A stretch of 5,180 nucleotides of DNA, from the NCBI GenBank assembly GCA_003532515.1, contig DOEX01000219.1, positions 1 through 5,180 of the forward strand, written 5' to 3'. Of the stretch, positions 1-5,180 are shown piece by piece. A model generated the notes under the pieces. The model was not told the DNA's origin. It saw only the letters and a list, made by a program, of their open reading frames with translations, and searched no databases. Within the stretch, counting starts at the first letter, position 1. Every line of letters starts with the position of its first letter. Both the position numbers and the translations under genes were made by a program. Source of the DNA: Anaerolineaceae bacterium (GTDB lineage Bacteria > Chloroflexota > Anaerolineae > Anaerolineales > Anaerolineaceae).

Positions 1-1289
1 AGCAAAGCCCCAGAACCAAGGGCTACGCCGGCTTTTTTGAAGGATTCGAAATCCATGGGAGTATCCTGCAAGCTCGCAGGAATAATGGAGCCGCTGGATC
101 CGCCAGTTTGAGCTAATTTGAAACTTCCGGATTTCATGCCTTTAGCATAGATGGAGACAACTTCGCGCAAGGTGATACCCATCGGAACCTCGATCAAACC
201 AGTCACATTCACATTACCCAAAACGGTGTAGACTTTTGTGCCGGGGCTTGAAGGGGTGCCAAGAGTACGGTACCAGGCAGCGCCATTGCGGATAATGGCT
301 GGAATATTAGCAAGTGTTTCCACGTTGTTGATTAGAGTTGGTTTTCCCCATAGACCATTGGTGGTTGGATAGGGAGGTCGTGAGCGTGGTTCGCCACGTT
401 TACCTTCTATTGACTCAATCAGGGCAGTTTCTTCACCACAAATATAAGCACCAGCGCCGGCATGGACGTGGAGCTTAAAATTCAAATTAGAATCGAAGAT
501 ATTTTCACCTAAGAAACCATACTCTTTGGCTTGTTTAATGGCGGTTTCAACTCGATCAATAGCCAGCTGATATTCTCCACGTATATAAACGTAGCCTTCA
601 TCAGCACCAACCGCGTGCGCAGCGATAAGCATGGCCTCTATGATTGCATGCGGATCACCTTCGAGTACTACACGGTCTTTAAATGTTCCGGGCTCACTTT
701 CATCCGCGTTGCAAACAACATATTTTTTGTCACCATAAGTCTTGTTGACATAGCCCCATTTATCACCTGTGGGGAAGCCAGCACCACCGCGACCCTGTAA
801 GCCCGATTCTTTAATGATGGCAATAACTTCATCGGGCGTCTTTTGGAGTGCCATCCCCAGAGCCTGGTAGCCATCATGGGCGATGTAATCGTCAATATTT
901 TCGGGATCAATCAAACCAACATTCTTGAGGACAACGCGATTTTCGGCAGGAAGCGTGCCTTTGCGGGCAGAAAGCCAGGCAACTTTACCAGACAATTCAT
1001 GCGCAGGAGCACGTTTTTCTTCCACAACGCGTCCCTTATATAGATGTTCCTCCACAATGTAGGGGACATCACCGGGTTGAATAGGACCATAAATGACGGC
1101 TTCAGGATAGATGAGCACTAAAGGCGAAGCGTAGCTGTAACCCAAGTCGCTAACCATGGATAAGGAGACTTCTTCTGTTAATCCAAAATGCTGCAATTGC
1201 TCTTGAAAAGTGGTGAATATTTTTTCAGATCCTCGCAAAACGCTTTCAGGATCGTTTGACACTAAGATCATTGATCGGACAGCTTTCAT
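1..1289 (-). CDS. NuoF-type NADH/FMN-binding subunit (second copy), 3' end beyond window
   Basis: The frame is open from ATG at 1289 to the window edge, giving 429 residues with no stop or frameshift; the C-terminus is missing only because the window ends. Domains: N-terminal thioredoxin-like domain (about 5-90), then the NuoF core with GRGGAGFPTG (166-175), VCNADESEPGTFKDR (192-206), GAGAYICGEETALI (278-291), RGEPRSRPPYP (298-308) and GKPTLINNVET (315-325). The window ends at GSGAL, just before the region that would carry the CxxCxxC...C [4Fe-4S] site. The NADESEPGTFKDR motif is that of complex I NuoF, unlike the HydB-type motif of the other flavoprotein here. The thioredoxin-like domain lacks all four [2Fe-2S] cysteines (S11, S16, D48 and S52 at those positions). 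Role: NADH-linked electron entry or exit for the complex, with the second NuoE. Confidence 0.94.
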   Translation of the reverse strand, partial: MKAVRSMILVSNDPESVLRGSEKIFTTFQEQLQHFGLTEEVSLSMVSDLGYSYASPLVLIYPEAVIYGPIQPGDVPYIVEEHLYKGRVVEEKRAPAHELSGKVAWLSARKGTLPAENRVVLKNVGLIDPENIDDYIAHDGYQALGMALQKTPDEVIAIIKESGLQGRGGAGFPTGDKWGYVNKTYGDKKYVVCNADESEPGTFKDRVVLEGDPHAIIEAMLIAAHAVGADEGYVYIRGEYQLAIDRVETAIKQAKEYGFLGENIFDSNLNFKLHVHAGAGAYICGEETALIESIEGKRGEPRSRPPYPTTNGLWGKPTLINNVETLANIPAIIRNGAAWYRTLGTPSSPGTKVYTVLGNVNVTGLIEVPMGITLREVVSIYAKGMKSGSFKLAQTGGSSGSIIPASLQDTPMDFESFKKAGVALGSGAL

Positions 1290-1301
1290 AACAATCTCCT
1301 A
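1287..1301 (-). promoter_or_regulatory. Stop codon embedded in the next gene's Shine-Dalgarno
   Basis: In TAGGAG the TAG stop of the second NuoE gene (1299-1301) overlaps AGGAG (1296-1300), which is 6 nt from the ATG of the second NuoF gene at 1289. This geometry supports tightly coupled, near-equal synthesis of the two partner subunits. Confidence 0.75.
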
Positions 1302-1778
1302 TTCGTAACGGCTGAGAATTTCTTTAACTTGCTCAGGAGTAACATTTCCATACGTGTCAGTATCGATTAAGATGACCGGTCCGACCCCACAGACACCCAA
1401 ACAACTGGTAGTAAGTAAGGTCCACTTATTGTCTGGACTGGTCTGACCTGGTTCGAGAGCGAGGGCTTGCTTTAGGGAGGAAAAGACTTCTCTACCTCCA
1501 ACAACATGACAAGGGGCACTTTCACAGAATTGCACGACATGTCGTCCACGGGGCTGAGTGGAAAGCATTCTGTAAAAAGTGGCTACCGAATTTATCTCTT
1601 TGGTGGGAAGGCTCATAAGCGCTGATAACTCTTTGATCACAGGTTGGGAAATAAACCCAAATTGGTTGGTTACCTCTTGAAGTACCGGTATGAGATCAGC
1701 GCGTTTTGACCCGATGCGTTTGACAATCTCCTGGACAACCAGGCTTGTTTCTTGTTCATTCATCGTTTCAGATGTCAT
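1299..1778 (-). CDS. NuoE/HndA-like [2Fe-2S] subunit (second copy)
   Basis: This 159-residue protein is a second NuoE-type [2Fe-2S] electron-transfer subunit, lying directly before the second NuoF-type gene and so probably its partner. A helical N-terminal part (about 12-70, including LIPVLQEVTNQFGFIS) precedes a thioredoxin-like domain with ligands C85, C90 (FCESAPCHVVGG), C126 and C130 (TSCLGVCGVGP). All four ligands are present. I chose the ATG at 1778 because GAGGAG stands 6 nt upstream. The open frame extends to 1877, but that extension overlaps the preceding flavoprotein gene by 74 nt and has no family-like sequence. The stop TAG overlaps the Shine-Dalgarno of the next gene. It differs widely from the first NuoE outside the core motifs, so it is not a recent duplicate. 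Confidence 0.93.
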   Translation of the reverse strand: MTSETMNEQETSLVVQEIVKRIGSKRADLIPVLQEVTNQFGFISQPVIKELSALMSLPTKEINSVATFYRMLSTQPRGRHVVQFCESAPCHVVGGREVFSSLKQALALEPGQTSPDNKWTLLTTSCLGVCGVGPVILIDTDTYGNVTPEQVKEILSRYE

Positions 1779-1790
1779 GGCATTCTCCTC
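1776..1790 (-). promoter_or_regulatory. Strong ribosome binding site fixing the start of the second NuoE gene
   Basis: GAGGAG (1785-1790) is spaced 6 nt from ATG at 1778. It lies in the 25-nt gap after the flavoprotein stop and excludes the longer open frame that begins inside that gene. Confidence 0.85.
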
Positions 1791-1803
1791 ATAGAAAATT
1801 TCA

Positions 1804-3588
1804 TTATATGACTTCAATCGCGTCAAACTGGCATACTTGATAACAAATTCCACACTTGATACAAATGTCCTGATCAATTACATGAGTTTGCTTGCGTTCG
1901 CCAGTAATTGCACCAACAGGGCAGTTACGAGCGCAAACTGTACAGCCTGTACAAGGACCATCTAAAATTTCATATTTGATCAAGGCACGGCAAACCTTTG
2001 CTGGACAGCGTTTTTCGTAAATATGGGCTTTGTATTCATCAAGAAAGTGGGTTAGTGTGGAAACCACTGGATTAGGAGCGCCTTGACCTAAGCCGCATAA
2101 GCTATTCTTCTTGATCTGATCACTGAGCTCTACCAATTCTTCAATATCGCCATCTTCACCATTTCCTGCACATATCTTCTCGAGTATTTCGAGGAGACGA
2201 TGCGTTCCAACGCGACAGGGAACACACTTCCCACAGGATTCGTCCTGGGTGAATTCCATGAAAAAGCGGGCGATGTCCACCATGCAGGTGCCTTCATCCA
2301 TCACGATCATTCCACCGGAGCCCATGATGGAACCAGCCTGTCCAAGGGTTTCGTAGTCTACAGGTAGATCCAGCAAACTTTCAGGGAGGCAACCACCCAT
2401 CGGACCACCGGTCTGAACAGCTTTAAATTTCTTATCGCCTTTGATACCGCCGCCAACGTCATAAATGATTTCCCGCAAAGTGATGCCAAAAGGAACCTCA
2501 ATCAAACCGGTATTTTTTACATCTCCTGCAAGAGCAAAAGTTTTGGTACCTTTGCTTTTTTCTGTTCCCATACTGGAGAACCATTCGGATCCCTTGAGGA
2601 TAATTTGCGGTACATTGGCATAGGTTTCAACGTTATTGATATTGGTGGGTTTGCCCCAAAGACCCTTATTCGCTGGGAAAGGTGGTCGTGCACGCGGCTC
2701 ACCGCGGCCACCTTCGATCGATGCCATCAGGGCGGTTTCTTCACCACAAACGAAAGCTCCAGCGCCCATGCGCATATCCAGATCGAAGCTGAAATTGGTT
2801 CCTAGGATATTTTTCCCTAAGAGTCCCATGGAACGAGCTTGTTTCATGGCAAGATTCATAGTGCTCACAGCGATAGGGTATTCAGCGCGGCAATAAATGT
2901 AACCTTGCTGAGCACCAATTGCATAAGCTGCAATGCACATACCTTCAATGACCGAATGGGGGTCACCTTCGAGGACACGTCGGTTCATGAACGCACCGGG
3001 ATCGCCTTCGTCGGCATTGCAGATGATGTATTTGACGTTTCCTTCTGATTGTCGGGCAAACTTCCACTTCAAGCCAGTGGGGAAACCTGCACCGCCCCTG
3101 CCTCTGAGCTTGGCATCCAGGACCTCCTGGATAACCTCCTCAGGAGACATTTCAGAAAGGACTTTTCCTAATGCCATATAACCATCTTTAGCGAAGTAGT
3201 CTTCAATATTACGAGGATCAACTTCACCAATATTTCGCAGAACTACCCTGATTTCTTTCGATTTCGGTGCACTCAACTCTTCATCGATTGCATCAATCAT
3301 TTTTGAAGCATATTGCTTGAGGATTCGCCCTTTTATGAAGTGTTCTTCAACCAGACGAGGAACATCAAAAAAGGTTATGTTCGTGTAATGGGTTCCTTCG
3401 GGATAGACAACAATGTCCGGACCAAGTTTTTCGGGGTCACCCAAACGTGGGGTTTCCAGAACCTGTACCTCATCTAACAAACCTTGTTTAATTAACTCAT
3501 CTTGCAGAGAATCAATTAATTCATATGCGCCTTTTTCAACACATATGGGGTCAACAGAAACCAGCACAGTCGATCGGTAAAAAGCCAT
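1804..3588 (-). CDS. NuoF-type FMN/NAD(P)H-binding subunit with C-terminal 2x[4Fe-4S] ferredoxin domain (HydB/HndC-like)
   Basis: This 594-residue flavoprotein is full length for the HydB/HndC family, the NAD(P)H-oxidising or NAD(P)+-reducing, FMN-containing subunit of multimeric [FeFe] hydrogenases, some of them electron-bifurcating. Domains in order: N-terminal thioredoxin-like domain (about 5-90); FMN/NADH-binding core with GRGGAGFPTG (163-172), ICNADEGDPGAF (189-200), GAGAFVCGEETALM (275-288) and RGEPRARPPFP (295-305); an N3-type [4Fe-4S] site with C452, C455, C458 and C498; and a two-cluster ferredoxin domain with C546/C549/C552/C556 and C576/C579/C582/C586. The N-terminal domain keeps only C16 of the four usual [2Fe-2S] ligands; S11, R48 and P52 replace the others. 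The family motif FMDR reads FMNR (200-203). The ATG follows GGAAGG at normal spacing, 40 nt after the HndB-like gene. Its electron partners are presumably the adjacent NuoE proteins and an off-window catalytic subunit. Confidence 0.95.
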   Translation of the reverse strand: MAFYRSTVLVSVDPICVEKGAYELIDSLQDELIKQGLLDEVQVLETPRLGDPEKLGPDIVVYPEGTHYTNITFFDVPRLVEEHFIKGRILKQYASKMIDAIDEELSAPKSKEIRVVLRNIGEVDPRNIEDYFAKDGYMALGKVLSEMSPEEVIQEVLDAKLRGRGGAGFPTGLKWKFARQSEGNVKYIICNADEGDPGAFMNRRVLEGDPHSVIEGMCIAAYAIGAQQGYIYCRAEYPIAVSTMNLAMKQARSMGLLGKNILGTNFSFDLDMRMGAGAFVCGEETALMASIEGGRGEPRARPPFPANKGLWGKPTNINNVETYANVPQIILKGSEWFSSMGTEKSKGTKTFALAGDVKNTGLIEVPFGITLREIIYDVGGGIKGDKKFKAVQTGGPMGGCLPESLLDLPVDYETLGQAGSIMGSGGMIVMDEGTCMVDIARFFMEFTQDESCGKCVPCRVGTHRLLEILEKICAGNGEDGDIEELVELSDQIKKNSLCGLGQGAPNPVVSTLTHFLDEYKAHIYEKRCPAKVCRALIKYEILDGPCTGCTVCARNCPVGAITGERKQTHVIDQDICIKCGICYQVCQFDAIEVI

Positions 3589-3628
3589 AAGTATCCTTCC
3601 GTATGTTTATGCGAAAAAATCGCAAAAA

Positions 3629-3997
3629 TTAGCCATTAATTTTGTAGTCTGAAACAATATGACCTTTGACAACATGCTCGTCCATAATGATTCTGGCAAT
3701 TTCAGGATTGACCCTGCCATACGTGACCTTTTCGGCACCAGGCAAAATGACCTGAACGACAGGCTCATACGAATCAATGCCGATATTTCCTGTTTGGCGA
3801 ATAATGATATTCTCCAGATTATTATGGTCAACATAATCCAGGATTGCTTTGAGGGTTTCACGAGCACCGGCAGCGATTCCCACGGTTCCCATACCTACGA
3901 TAATCTCAGTTTTGCCCGAGGTCGTTTTTAACTCTTGTTTTTTGAGCGCTTCTTCCCTGATTCTTTTCAAGTCATCGAGCGATTTAATTGTTGGCAT
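3629..3997 (-). CDS. HndB-like thioredoxin-fold protein lacking all cysteines
   Basis: This 122-residue protein matches HndB, the small (2Fe-2S) ferredoxin-like subunit of NADP-reducing hydrogenase operons, in length, position and sequence style. The N-terminal helix (SLDDLKRIREEALKK, 6-20) is followed by a thioredoxin-like domain with family stretches around 34-46 and 68-80, and by VTYGRVNPE (91-99) and an EHVVKG tail (107-112). From memory, typical HndB proteins read GTCGIAAGA and TGCIGxC at the cluster-binding loops. Here these read GTVGIAAGA and TGNIGID, so the cysteine positions are V39, N71 and D75, and the protein contains no cysteine. It therefore cannot bind an Fe-S cluster through cysteine and is probably a structural or adaptor subunit. 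The ATG lies 8 nt after AGGAG and 19 nt downstream of the ATPase stop. The family call is good; the function of this variant is unknown. Confidence 0.85.
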   Translation of the reverse strand: MPTIKSLDDLKRIREEALKKQELKTTSGKTEIIVGMGTVGIAAGARETLKAILDYVDHNNLENIIIRQTGNIGIDSYEPVVQVILPGAEKVTYGRVNPEIARIIMDEHVVKGHIVSDYKING

Positions 3998-4016
3998 TTC
4001 CTTTTCTCCTTATAAC

Positions 4017-4562
4017 TTAAATTAATTGCAATTCTTCTAAACCATCTTCAAATATTGAACGGATAAAACGGATTACGTCGGGTTGGGTAATTTCGATTCC
4101 TTCCAATTCGTTTTTTAGTTCAACATCGTCAAAGTAAAACTCCTGATCATCGCGTTTTACTCTAAAAATCCAATTCACATCCGGTGTGCCCAACTCCAAG
4201 GTCAGAAACGTATCGGCGAGGTCACCCAGTGGCATACGATCAATATGACTCAATTGGAATTGGACCCTAACCTGGGTTCCCTTTCCCAACTCAGATGTGA
4301 TCTCAAACCAACCATTGCAAGATTCTGCCGCAAATTTGAGCAGCGGAATGCCTAATCCGACTTTTCTTTCTGTTCGGCTGGTAACAAACGGATCTGTAAC
4401 GCGAGCCACCATCTCGGGGCTCATCCCCCGTCCATTATCCAAAATCTCTATTGTTAAGGTGTCATCGTTCCGATTCTCGATAATGGTGATGCTAATTTTG
4501 TCAGCACCAGCAGAAATGCTGTTGTTGGCAATATCGAGAATATGGAGTGTTAGTTCTCTCAA
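4017..4562 (-). CDS. Soluble GHKL/HATPase-fold ATP-binding protein of hydrogenase operon
   Basis: This 181-residue protein is a stand-alone histidine-kinase-like ATPase domain. The GHKL boxes appear in order: N box around HILDIANNSISAGA (7-20), G1 box DNGRGM (42-47), DPF (57-59), G2 box GLGIPLL (69-75) and GKGT (93-96). There is no phospho-acceptor histidine domain, no sensor domain and no membrane segment, so it is not an ordinary sensor kinase. An acidic C-terminal part (about 106-181) follows the ATPase fold. Similar ATP-binding proteins are recurrent in Hnd/Hyd-type [FeFe]-hydrogenase operons between the NuoE and HndB genes, as here; their biochemical role is not established to my knowledge. 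A regulatory kinase/anti-sigma-like role or an assembly role is speculation. The start is TTG directly after the upstream TAA, with only a weak AGAGA Shine-Dalgarno element, which suggests coupled translation. Confidence 0.88.
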   Translation of the reverse strand: MRELTLHILDIANNSISAGADKISITIIENRNDDTLTIEILDNGRGMSPEMVARVTDPFVTSRTERKVGLGIPLLKFAAESCNGWFEITSELGKGTQVRVQFQLSHIDRMPLGDLADTFLTLELGTPDVNWIFRVKRDDQEFYFDDVELKNELEGIEITQPDVIRFIRSIFEDGLEELQLI

Positions 4563-4575
4563 TTAAGCAGTCTCT
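4560..4575 (-). promoter_or_regulatory. Abutting stop/TTG start junction with weak Shine-Dalgarno
   Basis: The TAA of the first NuoE-like gene (4563-4565) is followed directly by TTG (4560-4562), the start of the ATPase gene. Only AGAGA (4571-4575) stands at Shine-Dalgarno distance. The family-like N-terminus MRELTLHILDIA begins exactly here and the next ATG falls inside the nucleotide-binding G1 box, so this start is well supported. Translation probably depends on ribosomes finishing the upstream gene. Confidence 0.7.
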
Positions 4576-5078
4576 GATTTTTGAATATCCTGGACCAATT
4601 TTGGAAAGCGGTTGGGTTGGACACGTCCATGTACATTCTCGTCTACGACCACAACAGGCGCCTGGCTGCAAGCGCCAACGCAGCGGCAGACTTCCAGTGT
4701 GATTAATCCATCTGGTGTGGTGTGGCCAGGTTCGATCCCTAAAACTTGTTTTGCTTTTTCGATGATCTGATCGATGCCACCGACATAACAAGCGGTACCA
4801 AGGCAAAATTTGATGGTGTGTTTTCCACGAGGAGTGGTTGTGAAGAAAGAATAGAAGGATACAACGCCGTGAACTTTACTAATAGGAACACCCAGTTTTT
4901 GAGCAACATAAGCTTGCATTGGCTTTGATATAAAGCCAATTTTTTCTTGCAACTGGTTGAGAATAACCATGGTAGCGCCATTTAATTCCGCATTATCTTC
5001 AAGAACGCGATCAATTATGGCTTTTTTTTCGGGAATTTCCAGTGGATCAATGATTTGATATTTTTCTGAACTATCCAA
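4563..5078 (-). CDS. NuoE/HndA-like [2Fe-2S] subunit of NAD(P)-dependent hydrogenase/diaphorase (first copy)
   Basis: This 171-residue protein is a NuoE/HndA/HydC-type subunit. It carries one [2Fe-2S] cluster and pairs with a NuoF-type flavoprotein to relay electrons to or from FMN in a cytoplasmic complex. An N-terminal helical part (about 15-75, with the family-like stretch LQEKIGFISKP) precedes a thioredoxin-like domain. The four expected ligands are present: C92 and C97 (FCLGTACYVGG), then C133 and C137 (CRCVGAC); C131 is an extra cysteine. Length is normal for the family. The start is TTG, 8 nt after AAGGAG; an in-frame TAA lies just upstream and the next internal ATG (residue 37) would remove conserved sequence. 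It is the first gene of the operon, and its stop abuts the ATPase gene. The family call is firm; which enzyme it serves is inferred from neighbours. Confidence 0.93.
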   Translation of the reverse strand: MDSSEKYQIIDPLEIPEKKAIIDRVLEDNAELNGATMVILNQLQEKIGFISKPMQAYVAQKLGVPISKVHGVVSFYSFFTTTPRGKHTIKFCLGTACYVGGIDQIIEKAKQVLGIEPGHTTPDGLITLEVCRCVGACSQAPVVVVDENVHGRVQPNRFPKLVQDIQKSETA

Positions 5079-5092
5079 TTTACATTCTCCTT
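5076..5092 (-). promoter_or_regulatory. Ribosome binding site deciding a TTG start, with an ATG-TAA mini-ORF
   Basis: AAGGAG (5087-5092) lies 8 nt before the TTG at 5078. An ATG at 5083-5085 sits between them but is followed at once by TAA and is only 1 nt from GGAG, so it cannot start the gene. Spacing therefore favours the TTG as the start of the first NuoE-like gene. Confidence 0.7.
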
Positions 5093-5104
5093 ATTTCCTG
5101 GTTT

Positions 5105-5128
5105 GGTTTGACCCAAATTTCACAAACC
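5105..5128 (-). promoter_or_regulatory. Inverted repeat over the predicted transcription start, possible operator
   Basis: Perfect 6-bp arms GGTTTG and CAAACC (5123-5128 and 5105-5110) flank a 12-nt spacer. The site touches the candidate -10 box and spans the predicted start point, a usual place for a repressor operator. One arm overlaps TTGTGA, which resembles a half-site of the redox repressor Rex, but the other half does not fit the Rex consensus at the right spacing. A second overlapping copy of the arm (5100-5105 on the plus strand) makes a GTTTG tandem. The regulator is unknown. Confidence 0.3.
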
Positions 5129-5158
5129 ATTTTACCATGTTAAGTGGACTTGTGATAA
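5129..5158 (-). promoter_or_regulatory. Candidate sigma-70-type promoter of the operon
   Basis: On the minus strand TTATCA (5153-5158) is separated by 18 nt from TAAAAT (5129-5134), and the -10 hexamer is directly preceded by TGG, which fits an extended -10 (TGn). Transcription would begin near 5122, leaving a leader of about 44 nt before the TTG at 5078. The -35 match is only partial (4 of 6 to TTGACA), so the call rests mainly on the extended -10 and on its position before the first gene. Confidence 0.4.
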
Positions 5159-5168
5159 GAGCAACATG
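5136..5168 (-). repeat. Inverted repeat flanking the candidate -35 box
   Basis: Perfect 6-bp arms CATGTT and AACATG (5163-5168 and 5136-5141) are separated by 21 nt that contain the candidate -35 element. Arms this short can arise by chance; it is listed because of its position just upstream of the operon. It could be a regulator-binding pair of half-sites. Confidence 0.2.
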
Positions 5169-5180
5169 ATAATGTCCTAA

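Noticed and set aside
668..910. Minus-strand open frame inside the second NuoF gene
   Set aside because: It is an out-of-frame shadow. The NuoF frame reads through this stretch without a break and carries the conserved motifs, so there is also no frameshift.
531..1043. Plus-strand open frames at 531-800 and 843-1043
   Set aside because: They are antisense to the second NuoF gene, with no recognisable protein features and no supporting ribosome binding sites.
1779..1877. Longer reading of the second NuoE gene beginning inside the flavoprotein gene
   Set aside because: The extension overlaps the upstream gene's conserved ferredoxin tail and has no family-like sequence, while GAGGAG sits at ideal distance from the ATG at 1778.
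2605..3181. Several plus-strand open frames (2605-2805, 2636-2896, 2839-3048, 2933-3181)
   Set aside because: They lie antisense to the strongly conserved flavoprotein core, overlap each other, and encode low-complexity, unrecognisable peptides typical of shadow frames.
1..3588. Recent tandem duplication of the NuoE-NuoF pair
   Set aside because: The two pairs differ in diagnostic motifs (NADEGDPGAF against NADESEPGTF), lengths and linker sequence, so they are ancient paralogues and not a fresh repeat.
2530..3588. Complex I NuoF as the identity of the first flavoprotein
   Set aside because: The thioredoxin-like N-terminal domain, the two-cluster ferredoxin tail and the neighbouring HndB-like and ATPase genes fit HydB/HndC, not respiratory complex I.
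3611..3628. Small hairpin GCGA-loop-TCGC between the HndB-like and flavoprotein genes, near a poly-A/T run
   Set aside because: The stem is only 4 bp and the U-run precedes it on the transcribed strand, so it is not a terminator; the operon clearly continues.

Overview
The window is one compact minus-strand operon, read from high to low coordinates, and is protein-coding almost throughout. It suggests an obligately or facultatively anaerobic bacterium with moderate GC content. Gene order and protein style resemble NAD(P)-linked [FeFe]-hydrogenase (Hnd/Hyd) operons of fermentative bacteria. A Chloroflexota/Anaerolineae-type host is my best guess, but it is inferred from gene style only; Firmicutes or another anaerobic phylum is possible.

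Layout in transcription order: (1) a 5' region (about 5079-5180) with a candidate promoter and two short inverted repeats; (2) a NuoE/HndA-like [2Fe-2S] subunit (4563-5078, TTG start); (3) a small soluble GHKL-type ATPase (4017-4562, TTG start, abutting the previous stop); (4) an HndB-like thioredoxin-fold protein with no cysteines at all (3629-3997); (5) a full-length HydB/HndC-type flavoprotein with NADH/FMN core, one [4Fe-4S] site and a C-terminal two-cluster ferredoxin domain (1804-3588); (6) a second NuoE-like subunit (1299-1778); (7) a second NuoF-type flavoprotein that runs off the left edge (1-1289). No gap exceeds about 100 bases, no terminator is visible, and the operon continues to the left, where a NuoG-like or [FeFe]-hydrogenase catalytic subunit would be expected but cannot be seen.

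Together the genes encode two NuoE-NuoF diaphorase modules, which pass electrons between NAD(P)(H) via FMN and chains of Fe-S clusters, plus accessory proteins typical of electron-bifurcating hydrogenase operons. The two modules are not recent copies. The first flavoprotein carries the HydB/HndC signature (NADEGDPGAF) and the second the complex I NuoF signature (NADESEPGTF).

The most striking feature is a consistent loss of peripheral [2Fe-2S] ligands. The HndB-like protein and the N-terminal thioredoxin-like domains of both flavoproteins have lost most or all of the expected cysteines, although their folds look intact. Both NuoE proteins and the core clusters of the first flavoprotein keep theirs. 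This points to a variant of the hydrogenase/diaphorase complex with fewer peripheral clusters.
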